Source of the DNA: OFTM10 sp964196195
GTDB taxonomy: Bacteria; Actinomycetota; Acidimicrobiia; Acidimicrobiales; Aldehydirespiratoraceae
DNA: 38,165 bases
Assembly: GCA_964196195.1 (NCBI GenBank)
Contig: CAXMSE010000005.1
Location: forward strand, 1-38,165
Direction: 5' to 3'
Shown one piece after another: positions 7,459-20,371 of this stretch. The position numbers and the translations under genes are program-made. The first letter of the stretch is position 1, and every line of letters starts with the position of its first letter. The notes under the pieces were generated by a model. That model was not told where the DNA came from. It worked only from the letters and a program-made list of their open reading frames with translations, and made no database searches.

Positions 7459-8328
7459 TCAGGTAACCAACTCTTCGCTCATGTTCCAGAGGCGGGCCGA
7501 TGCCACCGAGTCGAGCGCGTTCGCCTGCGCCTTCGCGATCCTGCTCTTGGCCAGGTAGGCACCGCTCACACCCGCAAGCTCGGGGGCCGTGGCCGCCCAT
7601 ACGGAAGTGCGAGCACCAGTCTCGGGTGAGAGCGCCACGCGCCCGAACCCTGGGAGCAAGACCTCACCCAGGAAGCTCCGCTCACTGTCGCGCGCCAGGC
7701 GCGTCTTCACCGGCCCCGGATGCACACAGTTGACTGTGATGCCCGAGTCGCCTGTTCTGCGGGCGAGACCACGCGTATGCAAGATGTTGGCCAACTTCGA
7801 CTGGGAGTAGACCTTCAGGCCTCGCCAGGCCCCGTAGCGGCCCCGACGGTTGTGCAGATCGTCGAATTCGAGGCGTTTCACGAAACGGTGGGCATCGCTG
7901 GCCACGATCACGATACGAGCCGAGCCCGCGGCGGTCAGCAGGGGGAGCAGCTCGGAAACGAGCAGGAAATGTCCAAGATGGTTGACCCCTATCGTGTACT
8001 CGAATCCGTCCACGGTCTCACGGCGCCGAGGCGACATCACCCCCGCGTTGTTGATGAGCACATCGAGCGAACGGCGCTCGGCGCAGACGTTCTCGGCCAG
8101 TGCCCGCACCGACTCGAGGTCGTCGAGATGCAGGAGACGGAAGTCGATACTGGAGGCCGGTCTCGCCTGTCGGATCTCGTCGGCCACACCCTGCCCGGAC
8201 TCCTCGCTACGGCAGGTGAAGATCACATGAGCGCCCAGGCCGACGAGGGCTTCCACGGTGGCTCGACCTATCCCGGTGGTACCACCGGTAAGCAGAACCG
8301 TCTTGCCTCGTATGTCCCAGTCCCCCAT
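7459..8328 (-). CDS. Short-chain dehydrogenase/reductase (retinol dehydrogenase-like)
   Basis: A 289-residue classical SDR. It shows the NAD(P)-binding TGGTTGIG (residues 14-21), NNAG (93-96), a catalytic serine in IVIVASDAH, and the active-site Y174-x3-K178 in VYSQSKLAN. The CRSEE segment after beta-2 (Arg at the cofactor 2'-phosphate position) favours NADP(H). It most resembles the retinol dehydrogenase/WWOX-like group (LKVYSQSKLANILHTRGLARR, NCVHPGPVKTRLARD), which reduces or oxidises hydrophobic alcohols and ketones. The ATG at 8328 (MGDWDIRGK) gives the family N-terminus, with AGGA about 9 nt upstream. An in-frame start at 8373 would add 15 unlikely residues. Confidence 0.9.
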   Translation of the reverse strand: MGDWDIRGKTVLLTGGTTGIGRATVEALVGLGAHVIFTCRSEESGQGVADEIRQARPASSIDFRLLHLDDLESVRALAENVCAERRSLDVLINNAGVMSPRRRETVDGFEYTIGVNHLGHFLLVSELLPLLTAAGSARIVIVASDAHRFVKRLEFDDLHNRRGRYGAWRGLKVYSQSKLANILHTRGLARRTGDSGITVNCVHPGPVKTRLARDSERSFLGEVLLPGFGRVALSPETGARTSVWAATAPELAGVSGAYLAKSRIAKAQANALDSVASARLWNMSEELVT

Positions 8329-8510
8329 CAGATTGATCCTGTCACGGTCCGGGCTCCATGGCACTCGCGACACAGCGTCGGCCCGATTTTCGAGATCGAC
8401 TCCGACGCTGCATCAACCTGGAGGGGGTTGGTTTCGCACCTATCGGCAAGCCGATCACGAATGTGAGGTCTAGCGTCGGACGATGTTGTGATTGGCCGCC
8501 GGCTCCGGGG

Positions 8511-8765
8511 CTACACCCTGACCGACGCATCGAGGAAGGGTCTCACGATGCTCAGAACGGGTCCGACCTGATGAAACGCGGCGCCCGAGTCGCCGGCCAC
8601 CACACCCGATTCGAGGGGTAGCACCTCCGCCCTCGCTGCGTTGTCGGGGTGGAACCATTCGCCATGCCACCGAGGTCCCTCGCCGAAGTCGATGCCGGCG
8701 TGGACCGTTCGGAGTGCGGGGATGGCCGGATCGTAGCCACCGTCAGTCGGCGGACACAGGCCCGG
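8511..8765 (-). pseudogene. Start-less open frame downstream of ftsX, possible murein-hydrolase remnant
   Basis: Directly after the ftsX stop, and in the same frame, about 84 codons stay open to TAG at 8511-8513 with protein-like composition (RTVHAGIDFGEGPRWHGEW, EVLPLESGVVAGDSG, VGPVLSIVRPFLDAS). No ATG, GTG or TTG opens it. H-A-G-I-D fits the H-x3-D zinc motif of M23/LytM peptidases, a family that commonly partners FtsX, but the later H-x-H motif is missing. FGEGPRWHG also resembles the opening of SMP-30/gluconolactonase proteins. It is either a gene fragment or a chance open frame. The rest of the 437-nt gap (8329-8510) holds no gene; it contains a small ATCGGC-AA-GCCGAT palindrome (8442-8455) and a 9-bp inverted repeat (8401-8409/8472-8480). 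Confidence 0.3.
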
Positions 8766-9662
8766 TCAGTTGTCGAGATAACGAGTGACCGCCACCGAAG
8801 AACCGATCACGGACACCGCAATTGCGATGCCGAGCACCAGGATGCTGGTGGACAGGAACTCGCTGTCGCTCACCTCGAAGCCCGCCATCAGTTCGAGACT
8901 GTCGGGGTCGCTGAGTCCGGAAATCACCTTCCGATCGATCACATACAGACCACCCCAGGCCAGCACGGCACCGATCACCGCCTGCACGATTCCTTCGAGC
9001 ATGAACGGGATGCGGATGAACCAGTTGGTTGCGCCTACCACCTTCATGATCTCGATCTCACGGCCACGATTCCGTATCGCGCTCACGATGTTGGTGAGGA
9101 TCAAAAGGGTGGCGGCGGCCAGCAAGATGATCGAGCCGATGAAGAAAACAATGCTGATCTCGTCGGCCTGTTTCTGGATCGCCCTGATCGTGTCATTGGC
9201 CGAAACGACCGTCTTGACCCCGGGTCTGCCCTCGAATTGGCTCGCCAGTTCCTCCACGACATCGGCATCAGGATCGACCGGCACCACGCGGTACGACGGT
9301 GGCATCACGTCGGGACTGACCACCTCCACCAACTCGGGAGTGTCGGCGAAGATCTCCTTGAACTCCTCGTAGGCCTGATCCTGATCGACATAGGTGTAAT
9401 CGCGGATGTCGGGGCTGGTGCTGATGGCTTCGAGGATGGCGCCGTCTTGTTCGGGCGAGGCCTCGGGGTCCATCCACACCACAAACTCGATACCACCCTC
9501 CCACCGGGCCGTTGCATTGTCGACGGCGTAGTTGAACAGGAAGAATCCGCCAAAGAGCCACAACGACACACCGATCGTGATGATCGTTGCCAGGGAGAGC
9601 AGGAGGTTGCGCCACAGGTTCTGGCCTGTCTCGCGAAGGGCATAGAGGGGACTGATCGCCAT
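8766..9662 (-). CDS. ftsX: Cell-division ABC transporter permease FtsX
   Basis: A 298-residue FtsX. It has a short cytosolic N-terminus, a first membrane helix (about 22-45), a large extracellular domain (about 46-165, including PEASPEQDGAILEAI and YRVVPVDPDAD), and three further helices. The signature cytosolic loop NRGREIEIMKVVGATNWFIRIPF contacts FtsE. The complex does not move a substrate. It conveys ATP-driven shape changes to murein hydrolases outside the cell (EnvC-type in E. coli, RipC in mycobacteria). The gene begins 12 nt after ftsE and must be co-transcribed with it. The frame after its stop may hold a relic of such a hydrolase. Confidence 0.97.
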   Translation of the reverse strand: MAISPLYALRETGQNLWRNLLLSLATIITIGVSLWLFGGFFLFNYAVDNATARWEGGIEFVVWMDPEASPEQDGAILEAISTSPDIRDYTYVDQDQAYEEFKEIFADTPELVEVVSPDVMPPSYRVVPVDPDADVVEELASQFEGRPGVKTVVSANDTIRAIQKQADEISIVFFIGSIILLAAATLLILTNIVSAIRNRGREIEIMKVVGATNWFIRIPFMLEGIVQAVIGAVLAWGGLYVIDRKVISGLSDPDSLELMAGFEVSDSEFLSTSILVLGIAIAVSVIGSSVAVTRYLDN

Positions 9663-9674
9663 GTCTCGTCGTCC

Positions 9675-10352
<678 letters not shown>

Positions 10353-10419
10353 GCCGATCCTGTGGAGAAACGGGTGGCCCGACTGCGAGACGCTAGCAGC
10401 GCGGCGTGTGAGTGCGGCG

Positions 10420-11532
10420 TCATGTTCCGTCGTCTCGAGCCCGAGCCCAGCGGAGATAGGCCTCCATGAACTGCTCGACCGCGCCGTCGAGCACCTGCTC
10501 CACCTGGGCAGTCTCGTGCTCGGTACGAAGATCCTTCACCATCTGGTAGGGCTGCATCACGTAGGACCGGATCTGGCTACCGAAGCCCACGTTCTTCTGC
10601 TCGCCTCTGATGCCCGCAATTTCGTCTCGCTGCTTCTTGCGTTCGAGGTCGAGAAGCTTGGCCGCCATCATCTGCATCGCCCGGTCCTTGTTCTGATGCT
10701 GGCTACGCTCGTTCTGGCAGCTGGTGACCACACCCGTTGGCAAGTGGGTGATACGCACGGCCGAGTCGGTGACATTGACGTGCTGACCACCCGCGCCCGA
10801 CGACCGGTAGGTGTCGATGCGAAGCTCCTTTTCGTCGATCTCGATCTCGTCGGAGACCGCCTCGAAGAAGGGGGCGACCTGCACCGCGGAGAACGCGGTC
10901 TGTCGTTTCCCTTCGTTGTTGAACGGCGAGATGCGGACGAGGCGATGCACACCATGCTCCGACTGCATCAGCCCGTAAGCGTGGCGACCTTTGAGGATGA
11001 ACTCGACATTGTTGAGGCCAGCCTCGGTGCCTTCCGACACTGCGGTGACCTCTACCTGGAAGCCACGCCGGTCGGCCCAACGGCCGTACATGCGCATCAG
11101 CATCTCGGCCCAATCCTGGGCATCGGTGCCGCCCTCACCCGATTTGACCTGACACACCGCATCGCGCTCGTCGAACTCACCGGTGAACAGTGAACGCATC
11201 TCGAGTTCATCCAGCTCGGCTTCCAGCCCTCCCGCGACTGCCGAAATCTCGGGCTCCAACGACTCGTCGTCTTCTTCTCGGGCCATCTCGTGGAGCGTCT
11301 CCACATCGTCAACCTCGCCGGCGAGCCGCGCGAAGAGCTCCAGATCCTCGTTGACCGAGGCGAGTTCGGAAGTGACGAGGCGAGCCTTGTCCTGGTCGTC
11401 CCACAGGTCGGGGCGTGAGGCTTCAGCCTCGAGTTGAGGCTGACGCCTCTCCAGTTCAGCGACGCGCAGATACCCAGCCGCCTCGGCGAGGCGGCTACGG
11501 ATCGCGGCGATCTGGTCCGTGAAATCCTGCAT
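10420..11532 (-). CDS. prfB: Peptide chain release factor 2
   Basis: A 370-residue class I release factor. The SPF tripeptide (202-204) marks it as RF2, which reads UGA and UAA, rather than RF1, which has a PxT motif there. GGQ (248-250) within RSSGAGGQHVN is the peptidyl-tRNA hydrolysis loop. SGEGGTDAQDW (131-141) is the conserved domain II start. The reading frame is continuous from the ATG: the in-frame UGA and CUUUGA slip site that autoregulates E. coli prfB are absent, so that control does not apply. It lies between secA and ftsE, as in many Gram-positive genomes. A TATCGT box ends 13 nt before the ATG. Confidence 0.97.
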   Translation of the reverse strand: MQDFTDQIAAIRSRLAEAAGYLRVAELERRQPQLEAEASRPDLWDDQDKARLVTSELASVNEDLELFARLAGEVDDVETLHEMAREEDDESLEPEISAVAGGLEAELDELEMRSLFTGEFDERDAVCQVKSGEGGTDAQDWAEMLMRMYGRWADRRGFQVEVTAVSEGTEAGLNNVEFILKGRHAYGLMQSEHGVHRLVRISPFNNEGKRQTAFSAVQVAPFFEAVSDEIEIDEKELRIDTYRSSGAGGQHVNVTDSAVRITHLPTGVVTSCQNERSQHQNKDRAMQMMAAKLLDLERKKQRDEIAGIRGEQKNVGFGSQIRSYVMQPYQMVKDLRTEHETAQVEQVLDGAVEQFMEAYLRWARARDDGT

Positions 11533-11564
11533 GGCTCAGAGGTTGACGATAGGGCGCTACGAGG

Positions 11565-14297
<2,733 letters not shown>

Positions 14298-14358
14298 AAC
14301 TAAGGACGGAGTCTAGCGACCCACCTCCCCGACCCTCGGCAGGTCGAGACGGCCCGCC

Positions 14359-15033
14359 TCAGGGATCGACCAGGCGTTCTCGTACGGCGTAGAGAACAGC
14401 TTCGGCTCGTGTATGCAGATGCAGCTTGTCGAGAACGTTTCGGACGTGATTGTCAACCGCCTTCTGGGTCATCTCCAAGCGCTGGGCTATCTCTGCAGTA
14501 CCGGCGCCATCCGCCATCGCCCGAAGGACGCCGGCCTCGCGAGTGGTGAGTGGGGCCGGATTCGACAGCGATGCCCCCCGACGGCCGGAACGATCGGCCA
14601 GAGAACGAAATTCGCCCAGCAGCTTTGCCGCCATGACCGGCGACACGAAACTCTTCCCGTCGGCCACCGCCCGAACCGCGTCACCGATCGTCGAGAGCGA
14701 CGCTTCCTTCAGCACATATCCCGCCGCACCGGCCTTCACGGCATCGAACAGATCATCGCCTTCGTCGGAAACCGTGAGCATCAAAATCCGCGAGGTCGGG
14801 ATCAACTCGCTGAGTCGACGAGTCGCCTCGATGCCGTCCATTCCTGGCATCCGGACATCCATCAAGACGACATCAGGAGCAAGGCTGGCCGCAACCTCAA
14901 CCGCCTCAAATCCGTTGGAGGCCTCGGCCACCACCTCCAGATCATCGGTGTCGTCGAGCTCCATCACGACGCTGCGACGGAACAAGGCGTGGTCATCGCA
15001 TACAACGACGCGAAGATCCCGAGGTGTGTCCAC
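14359..15033 (-). CDS. NarL/FixJ-type response regulator
   Basis: A 224-residue two-component regulator. Residues 5-125 form the receiver, with the acidic pair DD (13-14), the phospho-acceptor D59 (VVLMDVRMPGMDG), a Thr/Ser switch (ILMLTVSDE) and Lys (VLKEAS). Residues about 155-220 form the LuxR-type HTH (LTTREAGVLRAMADG, EIAQRLEMTQKAVDNHVRNVLDKL). No histidine kinase is present in the window, so the input is unknown. The gene interrupts the usual hpf-secA adjacency. It could be co-transcribed with hpf (44-nt gap) and tie stationary-phase ribosome hibernation to an external signal, which is inference. The start is GTG at 15033. Confidence 0.93.
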   Translation of the reverse strand: MDTPRDLRVVVCDDHALFRRSVVMELDDTDDLEVVAEASNGFEAVEVAASLAPDVVLMDVRMPGMDGIEATRRLSELIPTSRILMLTVSDEGDDLFDAVKAGAAGYVLKEASLSTIGDAVRAVADGKSFVSPVMAAKLLGEFRSLADRSGRRGASLSNPAPLTTREAGVLRAMADGAGTAEIAQRLEMTQKAVDNHVRNVLDKLHLHTRAEAVLYAVRERLVDP

Positions 15034-15077
15034 ACCGTTGTTATCGGCAGAATCGAGCCGGTTTTGACGGGCTTCGG

Positions 15078-15647
15078 TCAGCCCGCTTCGTCGATCAGGC
15101 CTACGTCTCCGTCGTCGCGGCGGTACACCACGGCTGAGCGGTTGGTCTCCTTGTTGATGAAGAAGAAGAAACCGTGCCCGAGAAGCTCCATCTTCAATAC
15201 TGCGTCGTCAGCAGTGAGCGGGCCGAGGTGGAAACGCTTGGTCTTCACGATGGCCGGAAGGGACTCCTCCTCGCTGTCCACCGCGTCGGCGGCCTCCGGG
15301 TTCGCACCGAATGGAGCGTCGCGGATCGAGGAACCATCACCCTGATGGCGACGCTGAAGCCTGGTGCGGAGCTTGCGGATCTGGCGCTCCAGCTTCGCCG
15401 ACACCAGGTCGATCGCCGTGTAGGGGTCGGGCGCGTGCACCTTGGACCGGAGATGGTGGCCGTGGCCCTCGACAACCACCTCGCAGATCTGCTTGTCCTG
15501 TATCCGAGGGTTGCGTGCTTCCTCAAGATGCACATCTGCCCGCTCGAGTCCCTCCAGATATCGATCTAGTTGGCCGATTTTCTCGTGGATCACCTCCTCC
15601 AGTCGCGGCGTGATGTTCACATGCCGAGCACTGATGGAGACGTCCAT
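15078..15647 (-). CDS. hpf: Long-form ribosome hibernation promoting factor
   Basis: A 189-residue HPF/RaiA family protein of the long type. The N-terminal S30AE domain (1-100, beginning MDVSISARHVNITPRLEE) binds the 30S decoding centre. A variable linker (about 105-130) leads to the C-terminal dimerisation domain (KTKRFHLGPLTADDAVLKM, LGHGFFFFINKET, VVYRRDDGDVGLID), which pairs two ribosomes into 100S particles. GGAGG lies 7 nt before the ATG at 15647, which fixes that start; the frame stays open further upstream but overlaps comF as nonsense. A TACTAT hexamer on the minus strand (15680-15685) is a plausible -10 box about 33 nt upstream. Confidence 0.95.
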   Translation of the reverse strand: MDVSISARHVNITPRLEEVIHEKIGQLDRYLEGLERADVHLEEARNPRIQDKQICEVVVEGHGHHLRSKVHAPDPYTAIDLVSAKLERQIRKLRTRLQRRHQGDGSSIRDAPFGANPEAADAVDSEEESLPAIVKTKRFHLGPLTADDAVLKMELLGHGFFFFINKETNRSAVVYRRDDGDVGLIDEAG

Positions 15648-15714
15648 TCGCAACCTCCGGAATTGTGGGTGTACCCCCGATAGTAGACCCAGATCATCAC
15701 GCCCGCGCCGTCGG

Positions 15715-16245
15715 CTATGTGTTGGCACGAGTGGCGACCAGACCAAGCACCCGCAACGCTCCGTGATCGCGAAGAACACGTGCTCCCGCGGCCAGCGTTG
15801 CCCCCGTGGTGGACACATCATCAACCAACAGAACGGAGGGCCCGAGCCGCAATAACCGGCCCGCCGACACGAGGGTGGGTCCCTCGATCCTGCCATCGCG
15901 GTTTCGCCCGGTCTGGGCCTGATTGTCAACCCGCCTCAGAAGACGGCAAGCCCTCACGCCTACCCTGCGAGCAATCGCCCGAGCCAGAAGCTCGCCCTGA
16001 TCAAATCCCCGATCACGCCTGCGCCTCGGCGTGGCCGGCACCCATGTGACCAAATCAGCCGGGGGAGCCACCGCGGCCATCGGCGCTGCCAGGGCGCTCA
16101 CCGCTGCGGTCGCCCGACCGTACTTCAGCCGGCGAACCATCTCGGCCGCTTCCCCATCGTGGGGCCAGCACCACACCAACTCATCGAGGTCGGATGCTTC
16201 TCCCACCCTGATGAAACGAGCCCGATCGGGCGGCGGTGTGTCCAT
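15715..16245 (-). CDS. ComF-family phosphoribosyltransferase-like protein
   Basis: A 176-residue ComFC/GntX-type protein with a type I PRTase fold. It shows LVTWVPATPRRRRDRGFDQGELLARAIA in the middle, the RVDNQAQTGRNRDGR loop, and the PRPP-binding VLLVDDVSTTGAT near residue 145. The N-terminal four-Cys zinc knuckle of longer ComF proteins is absent, so this is a short form. ComFC is needed for DNA uptake in competent species, but ComF proteins are also widespread in non-competent Actinobacteria, where their role is unclear. It lies just upstream of hpf, as in Bacillus. A TAGGGT box ends 6 nt before the ATG. Confidence 0.88.
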   Translation of the reverse strand: MDTPPPDRARFIRVGEASDLDELVWCWPHDGEAAEMVRRLKYGRATAAVSALAAPMAAVAPPADLVTWVPATPRRRRDRGFDQGELLARAIARRVGVRACRLLRRVDNQAQTGRNRDGRIEGPTLVSAGRLLRLGPSVLLVDDVSTTGATLAAGARVLRDHGALRVLGLVATRANT

Positions 16246-16251
16246 GAAGAC

Positions 16252-16257
16252 ACCCTA
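16252..16257 (-). promoter_or_regulatory. Putative -10 box of the comF-like gene
   Basis: TAGGGT on the minus strand ends 6 nt before the ATG at 16245 and fits TAnnnT. No Shine-Dalgarno is seen, so a leaderless start is likely. Confidence 0.35.
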
Positions 16258-16304
16258 GAAACCGGGTGTGACAACGAACCCCCCGATCACCGACCAGGGC
16301 CACC

Positions 16305-17099
16305 TCAGCTGCCCCTGAAACGACCATCACGACGTTCCACGAAACTCACCAGACCTTCCTGGAAATCGTCGGTGGCGGAAAGCACCGCCTGGGTCGGTCC
16401 GAAGGCCGCAATCGCAGCTTCCTCACCTTCCGTGGCGTATCGCCGTGACGAAGCCTTGGTCGCCTGCACCGCCAACGGCGCGCCTCGACATATCAAGCTG
16501 GCCAGCTCCAACGCTCGCTCGAACTCCCGCCCCGCCTCGACGATCTCCTGAACCAGCCCGACCCTCAGGGCCTCGACCGAGTCGAACTCATCGCTGGTCA
16601 GAAGGTGGTACATGGCGTTTCCCCAGCCGCCGCGCTCCACGAACCGGATCGTGGCTCCGCCCGTAGCGTGGATGCCCCGCTTGGGTTCAAGCTGGCTGAA
16701 TCGGCAATCGTCGGCCGCCACCACGATGTCACCCGCGAGCATCAACTCGATGCCGAGCGTGTACGTGATGCCCTTCACCGCGCTGATGATCGGCTTGCGA
16801 CAAGCTCGTCCGAGCGCGGTGGGATCGACTCGACCCCTCCCCCGCTCCCCGGCGACCCCACCGCCCTGCATCCGGTCGGCGAACCGCGGCAGGTCCAATC
16901 CCGCTGTGAAGTGATCCCCCACCGCGTGCAGCACGCCCGCCCACAGCTGATCGTCGTCGTCGAGTCGGGTGTAGGCATCGACCAGCTCGTCCATCATCTC
17001 CGGCGTGAAGCCGTTGTACTTCGCCGGCCGGTTGATGGCCATCGTGAGGATGTGGTCGTCGACGATATCGACAACCACAGACCCCGGGTCGTCACTCAC
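16305..17099 (-). CDS. Enoyl-CoA hydratase/isomerase family protein
   Basis: A 264-residue crotonase. The oxyanion hole is formed by FTAGLDL (about residue 66) and the GITYTLGIE segment (about 115). Acidic residues sit at both positions used by true hydratases: Glu in LGIELMLAGDI and Glu in FSQLEPKRGIHATGG. Hydration of an enoyl-CoA is therefore chemically possible. The usual GAGGT after the second Glu reads ATGGAT. The GTG start overlaps the upstream crotonase stop (GTGA), so it is the last gene of the LLM - crotonase - crotonase operon. The natural substrate is unknown; the set looks like a degradation branch for a ring-derived or branched acyl chain. Confidence 0.9.
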   Translation of the reverse strand: MSDDPGSVVVDIVDDHILTMAINRPAKYNGFTPEMMDELVDAYTRLDDDDQLWAGVLHAVGDHFTAGLDLPRFADRMQGGGVAGERGRGRVDPTALGRACRKPIISAVKGITYTLGIELMLAGDIVVAADDCRFSQLEPKRGIHATGGATIRFVERGGWGNAMYHLLTSDEFDSVEALRVGLVQEIVEAGREFERALELASLICRGAPLAVQATKASSRRYATEGEEAAIAAFGPTQAVLSATDDFQEGLVSFVERRDGRFRGS

Positions 17100-17920
17100 G
17101 AGTCGAGCGCGACGTCGATGTACTCCGGCGGCCGTTTCTCAAAGAAGGCGCGAACGGATTCGATCTGATTCGGCGTGCCGATCAGGGCACCGATCTCCTG
17201 TCGTTCCATCGCGAACCCCTTGGTGAAGTCGGTGCTCGCCGCTCCATCGATGAGGCGCTTGCCGGCCTGGATCGCGTGAGGACTCCTGCCCGCGAGGCCA
17301 TGGGCGAGCTCCAGGGCATCGCCCAACGGATCATCAGACACCCGTGTGGCGAGACCGAGGCGAACCGCTTCCTCTCCGCCGACCTCGCGCCCGGTCCAGA
17401 TCAGCTCCTTGGCCACATCAGAGCCGACGAGGCCGGGCAGCAACTGGGTGCAGGTCATGTCGGGACTGAGACCCCACCGAATCTCCAGAACCGACATCCG
17501 CACGTCGGGGTGTACCAGGCGAAGGTCACAGCCGATGGCGAGCTGGATCCCTGCGCCGAACGCCACACCGTGCACCGCGGCAATCACAGGAACCGGCAAC
17601 TCGTGCCAACCCCACACCGCCTGCTGGGCGTGATGGGTGATCTGACCCTCTTCTATGCGCCCGATACCGGCCGTGGCGCTCGAGCCACCAACTTCGTCAC
17701 CAGCCATAGCCTGAAACCCCGAGAAGTCGAGACCGGCGCACCAGCTCGGCCCATTGCCCGACAACACGACTGCCCGCACCGACGAGTTCGAGGCAAGCGC
17801 GTCGGATGCCTCGACTAGAGCCTCGAACATCGGACCGTCCATCGCATTCATCTTGTCGCCGCGATCCATCCGGACATCCGCCACGCCATCGACTATGTCG
17901 ACGGTGACCCGCTCGCTCAC
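17096..17920 (-). CDS. Crotonase, dienoyl-CoA isomerase-like
   Basis: A 274-residue enoyl-CoA hydratase/isomerase superfamily member. The oxyanion-hole segments are SWCAGLDFSGF and HGVAFGAGIQL. The first hydratase Glu is replaced by Gln (GIQLAIGCDL). The next active-site block reads VLEIRWGLSPDM, with Glu and Asp spaced eight residues apart, exactly as in delta3,5-delta2,4-dienoyl-CoA isomerases (E196/D204 in the rat enzyme). Isomerase activity is therefore likelier than hydration. The GTG at 17920 overlaps the stop of the LLM gene by 4 nt, and the long upstream extension of the frame lies inside that gene and was rejected. It is translated as the middle gene of a coupled trio. Confidence 0.9.
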   Translation of the reverse strand: MSERVTVDIVDGVADVRMDRGDKMNAMDGPMFEALVEASDALASNSSVRAVVLSGNGPSWCAGLDFSGFQAMAGDEVGGSSATAGIGRIEEGQITHHAQQAVWGWHELPVPVIAAVHGVAFGAGIQLAIGCDLRLVHPDVRMSVLEIRWGLSPDMTCTQLLPGLVGSDVAKELIWTGREVGGEEAVRLGLATRVSDDPLGDALELAHGLAGRSPHAIQAGKRLIDGAASTDFTKGFAMERQEIGALIGTPNQIESVRAFFEKRPPEYIDVALDS

Positions 17921-18798
17921 GACGAAACCCCTGGAGCAAGGGCTGTGAGGGCCTCGTAGCCAACTGCCCCCTGCCCGGATTCGGGATGAAGGGGATGGAT
18001 GCAGATGTGGCTGGCGCCCGCCTCGGCGTGCTCGGCGAGTCGAGCCTCGATCTTGTCGGCATCGCCCCACGCGACTACCCGATCGATGAAGGAGTCGGAC
18101 ACGGCATCTATGTCTTCCTCCGAGATTCCCATCCTCAACCACGCCTTCCGGTACCCCGGCGCTCGGGTGTAGAACTTCAGCACCTTGCCGCCAGTTTCGC
18201 GGGCCTGGTTCGCGTCGGTCGTGAGAATCACCTTCTGCTCGACATAGAGGCCGGCATCAGGGCCGATGGCTTCACGGGCCATGGCGGTGTGTTCCGGTGT
18301 GGTGTTATAGGGGTGGGCCCCGGCCGTGCGTTCGGCCGCCAGCTCGAGCATCTTCGGGCCGAGCGCAGCGAGAACTACCGGCACCGGCTCAGGCGGTGGC
18401 ACCGACACGTAGCGAGATTCCTCCATCACATCGAGGTAGGAGCGTAGGAACGACAACGGCTTGTCGTAATCGAGCCCGCGTACCTTGTTGACGATCACTG
18501 GGCTCGAGACTCCGAGCCCCAGGATCATGCGCCCACCAGTCTGCTCGGCCACGGTGTTCGCGCCTTGCAGCATCACCCCAGGATGGCGGTGGTAGATGTT
18601 GGCGATACCGGACGCGAGAGTGAGTGTCGATGTCGCAGCGCCGATCGCTGCCAACTGGGCGAACGGATCGCGTCCGAACGACTCGCCGAGCCACAAGGTG
18701 GAGTAACCGAGCTCCTCCACTCGCCGGCCGAAGGCCAGCAGCTCCTTTCCTGTCAGCCCTTCGGGCGCGAACCAGACACCGCGATCACATGAAGTCAT
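17917..18798 (-). CDS. F420-dependent LLM-class oxidoreductase
   Basis: A 293-residue luciferase-like TIM-barrel protein of the actinobacterial TIGR03620-like group. Evidence: GRRVEELGYSTLWLGESFGRDPFAQLAAIGAATSTLTLASGIANIYHRHP near the N-terminus, then RMILGLGVSSP and the PVVLAALGPKMLELAAERTAGAHPY block. Such enzymes usually carry out hydride transfer with coenzyme F420 and less often FMN; the cofactor here is inferred. The ATG at 18798 is preferred because a TAACGT box ends 7 nt before it, while the alternative GTG at 18834 lies inside the ahcY hairpin. First gene of a GTGA-linked trio with two crotonases, so it probably oxidises or reduces an intermediate of the same pathway. Confidence 0.9.
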   Translation of the reverse strand: MTSCDRGVWFAPEGLTGKELLAFGRRVEELGYSTLWLGESFGRDPFAQLAAIGAATSTLTLASGIANIYHRHPGVMLQGANTVAEQTGGRMILGLGVSSPVIVNKVRGLDYDKPLSFLRSYLDVMEESRYVSVPPPEPVPVVLAALGPKMLELAAERTAGAHPYNTTPEHTAMAREAIGPDAGLYVEQKVILTTDANQARETGGKVLKFYTRAPGYRKAWLRMGISEEDIDAVSDSFIDRVVAWGDADKIEARLAEHAEAGASHICIHPLHPESGQGAVGYEALTALAPGVSS

Positions 18799-18805
18799 GC
18801 CGCGA

Positions 18806-18811
18806 ACGTTA
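18806..18811 (-). promoter_or_regulatory. Putative -10 box of the LLM operon
   Basis: TAACGT on the minus strand ends 7 nt before the ATG at 18798. It lies just after the ahcY hairpin in the direction of transcription, so the LLM trio can be a separate leaderless unit. Confidence 0.4.
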
Positions 18812-18831
18812 GTCAACGATGGATCTCTGAG

Positions 18832-18860
18832 CACCTACGCGCGGCATCCGCGCGTAGGTG
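18832..18860 (-). terminator. Perfect 13-bp hairpin after ahcY
   Basis: CACCTACGCGCGG (18832-18844) and CCGCGCGTAGGTG (18848-18860) flank a 3-nt loop, 41 nt after the ahcY stop. There is no T tract on the minus-strand 3' side; five T residues precede the hairpin instead. It is either a U-less actinobacterial terminator or an mRNA-stabilising 3' end. Confidence 0.6.
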
Positions 18861-18901
18861 GTCAGAAAAACCCAAAGGAGGGGTACCGACGGGAGGGGCG
18901 G

Positions 18902-20371
<1,470 letters not shown>

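Noticed and set aside
8401..8480. 9-bp inverted repeat TCCGACGCT/AGCGTCGGA as an operator or mobile-element end
   Set aside because: The arms are 62 nt apart, no transposase is nearby and no target-site duplication is visible; probably chance.
11400..11532. Programmed +1 frameshift in prfB
   Set aside because: The reading frame is continuous from the ATG to GGQ and beyond; there is no in-frame TGA or CTTTGA slip site.
15648..15929. N-terminal extension of HPF by 94 residues
   Set aside because: It overlaps the comF gene, reads as Cys/Arg/Pro-rich nonsense, and the ATG at 15647 has a GGAGG site and the family start.
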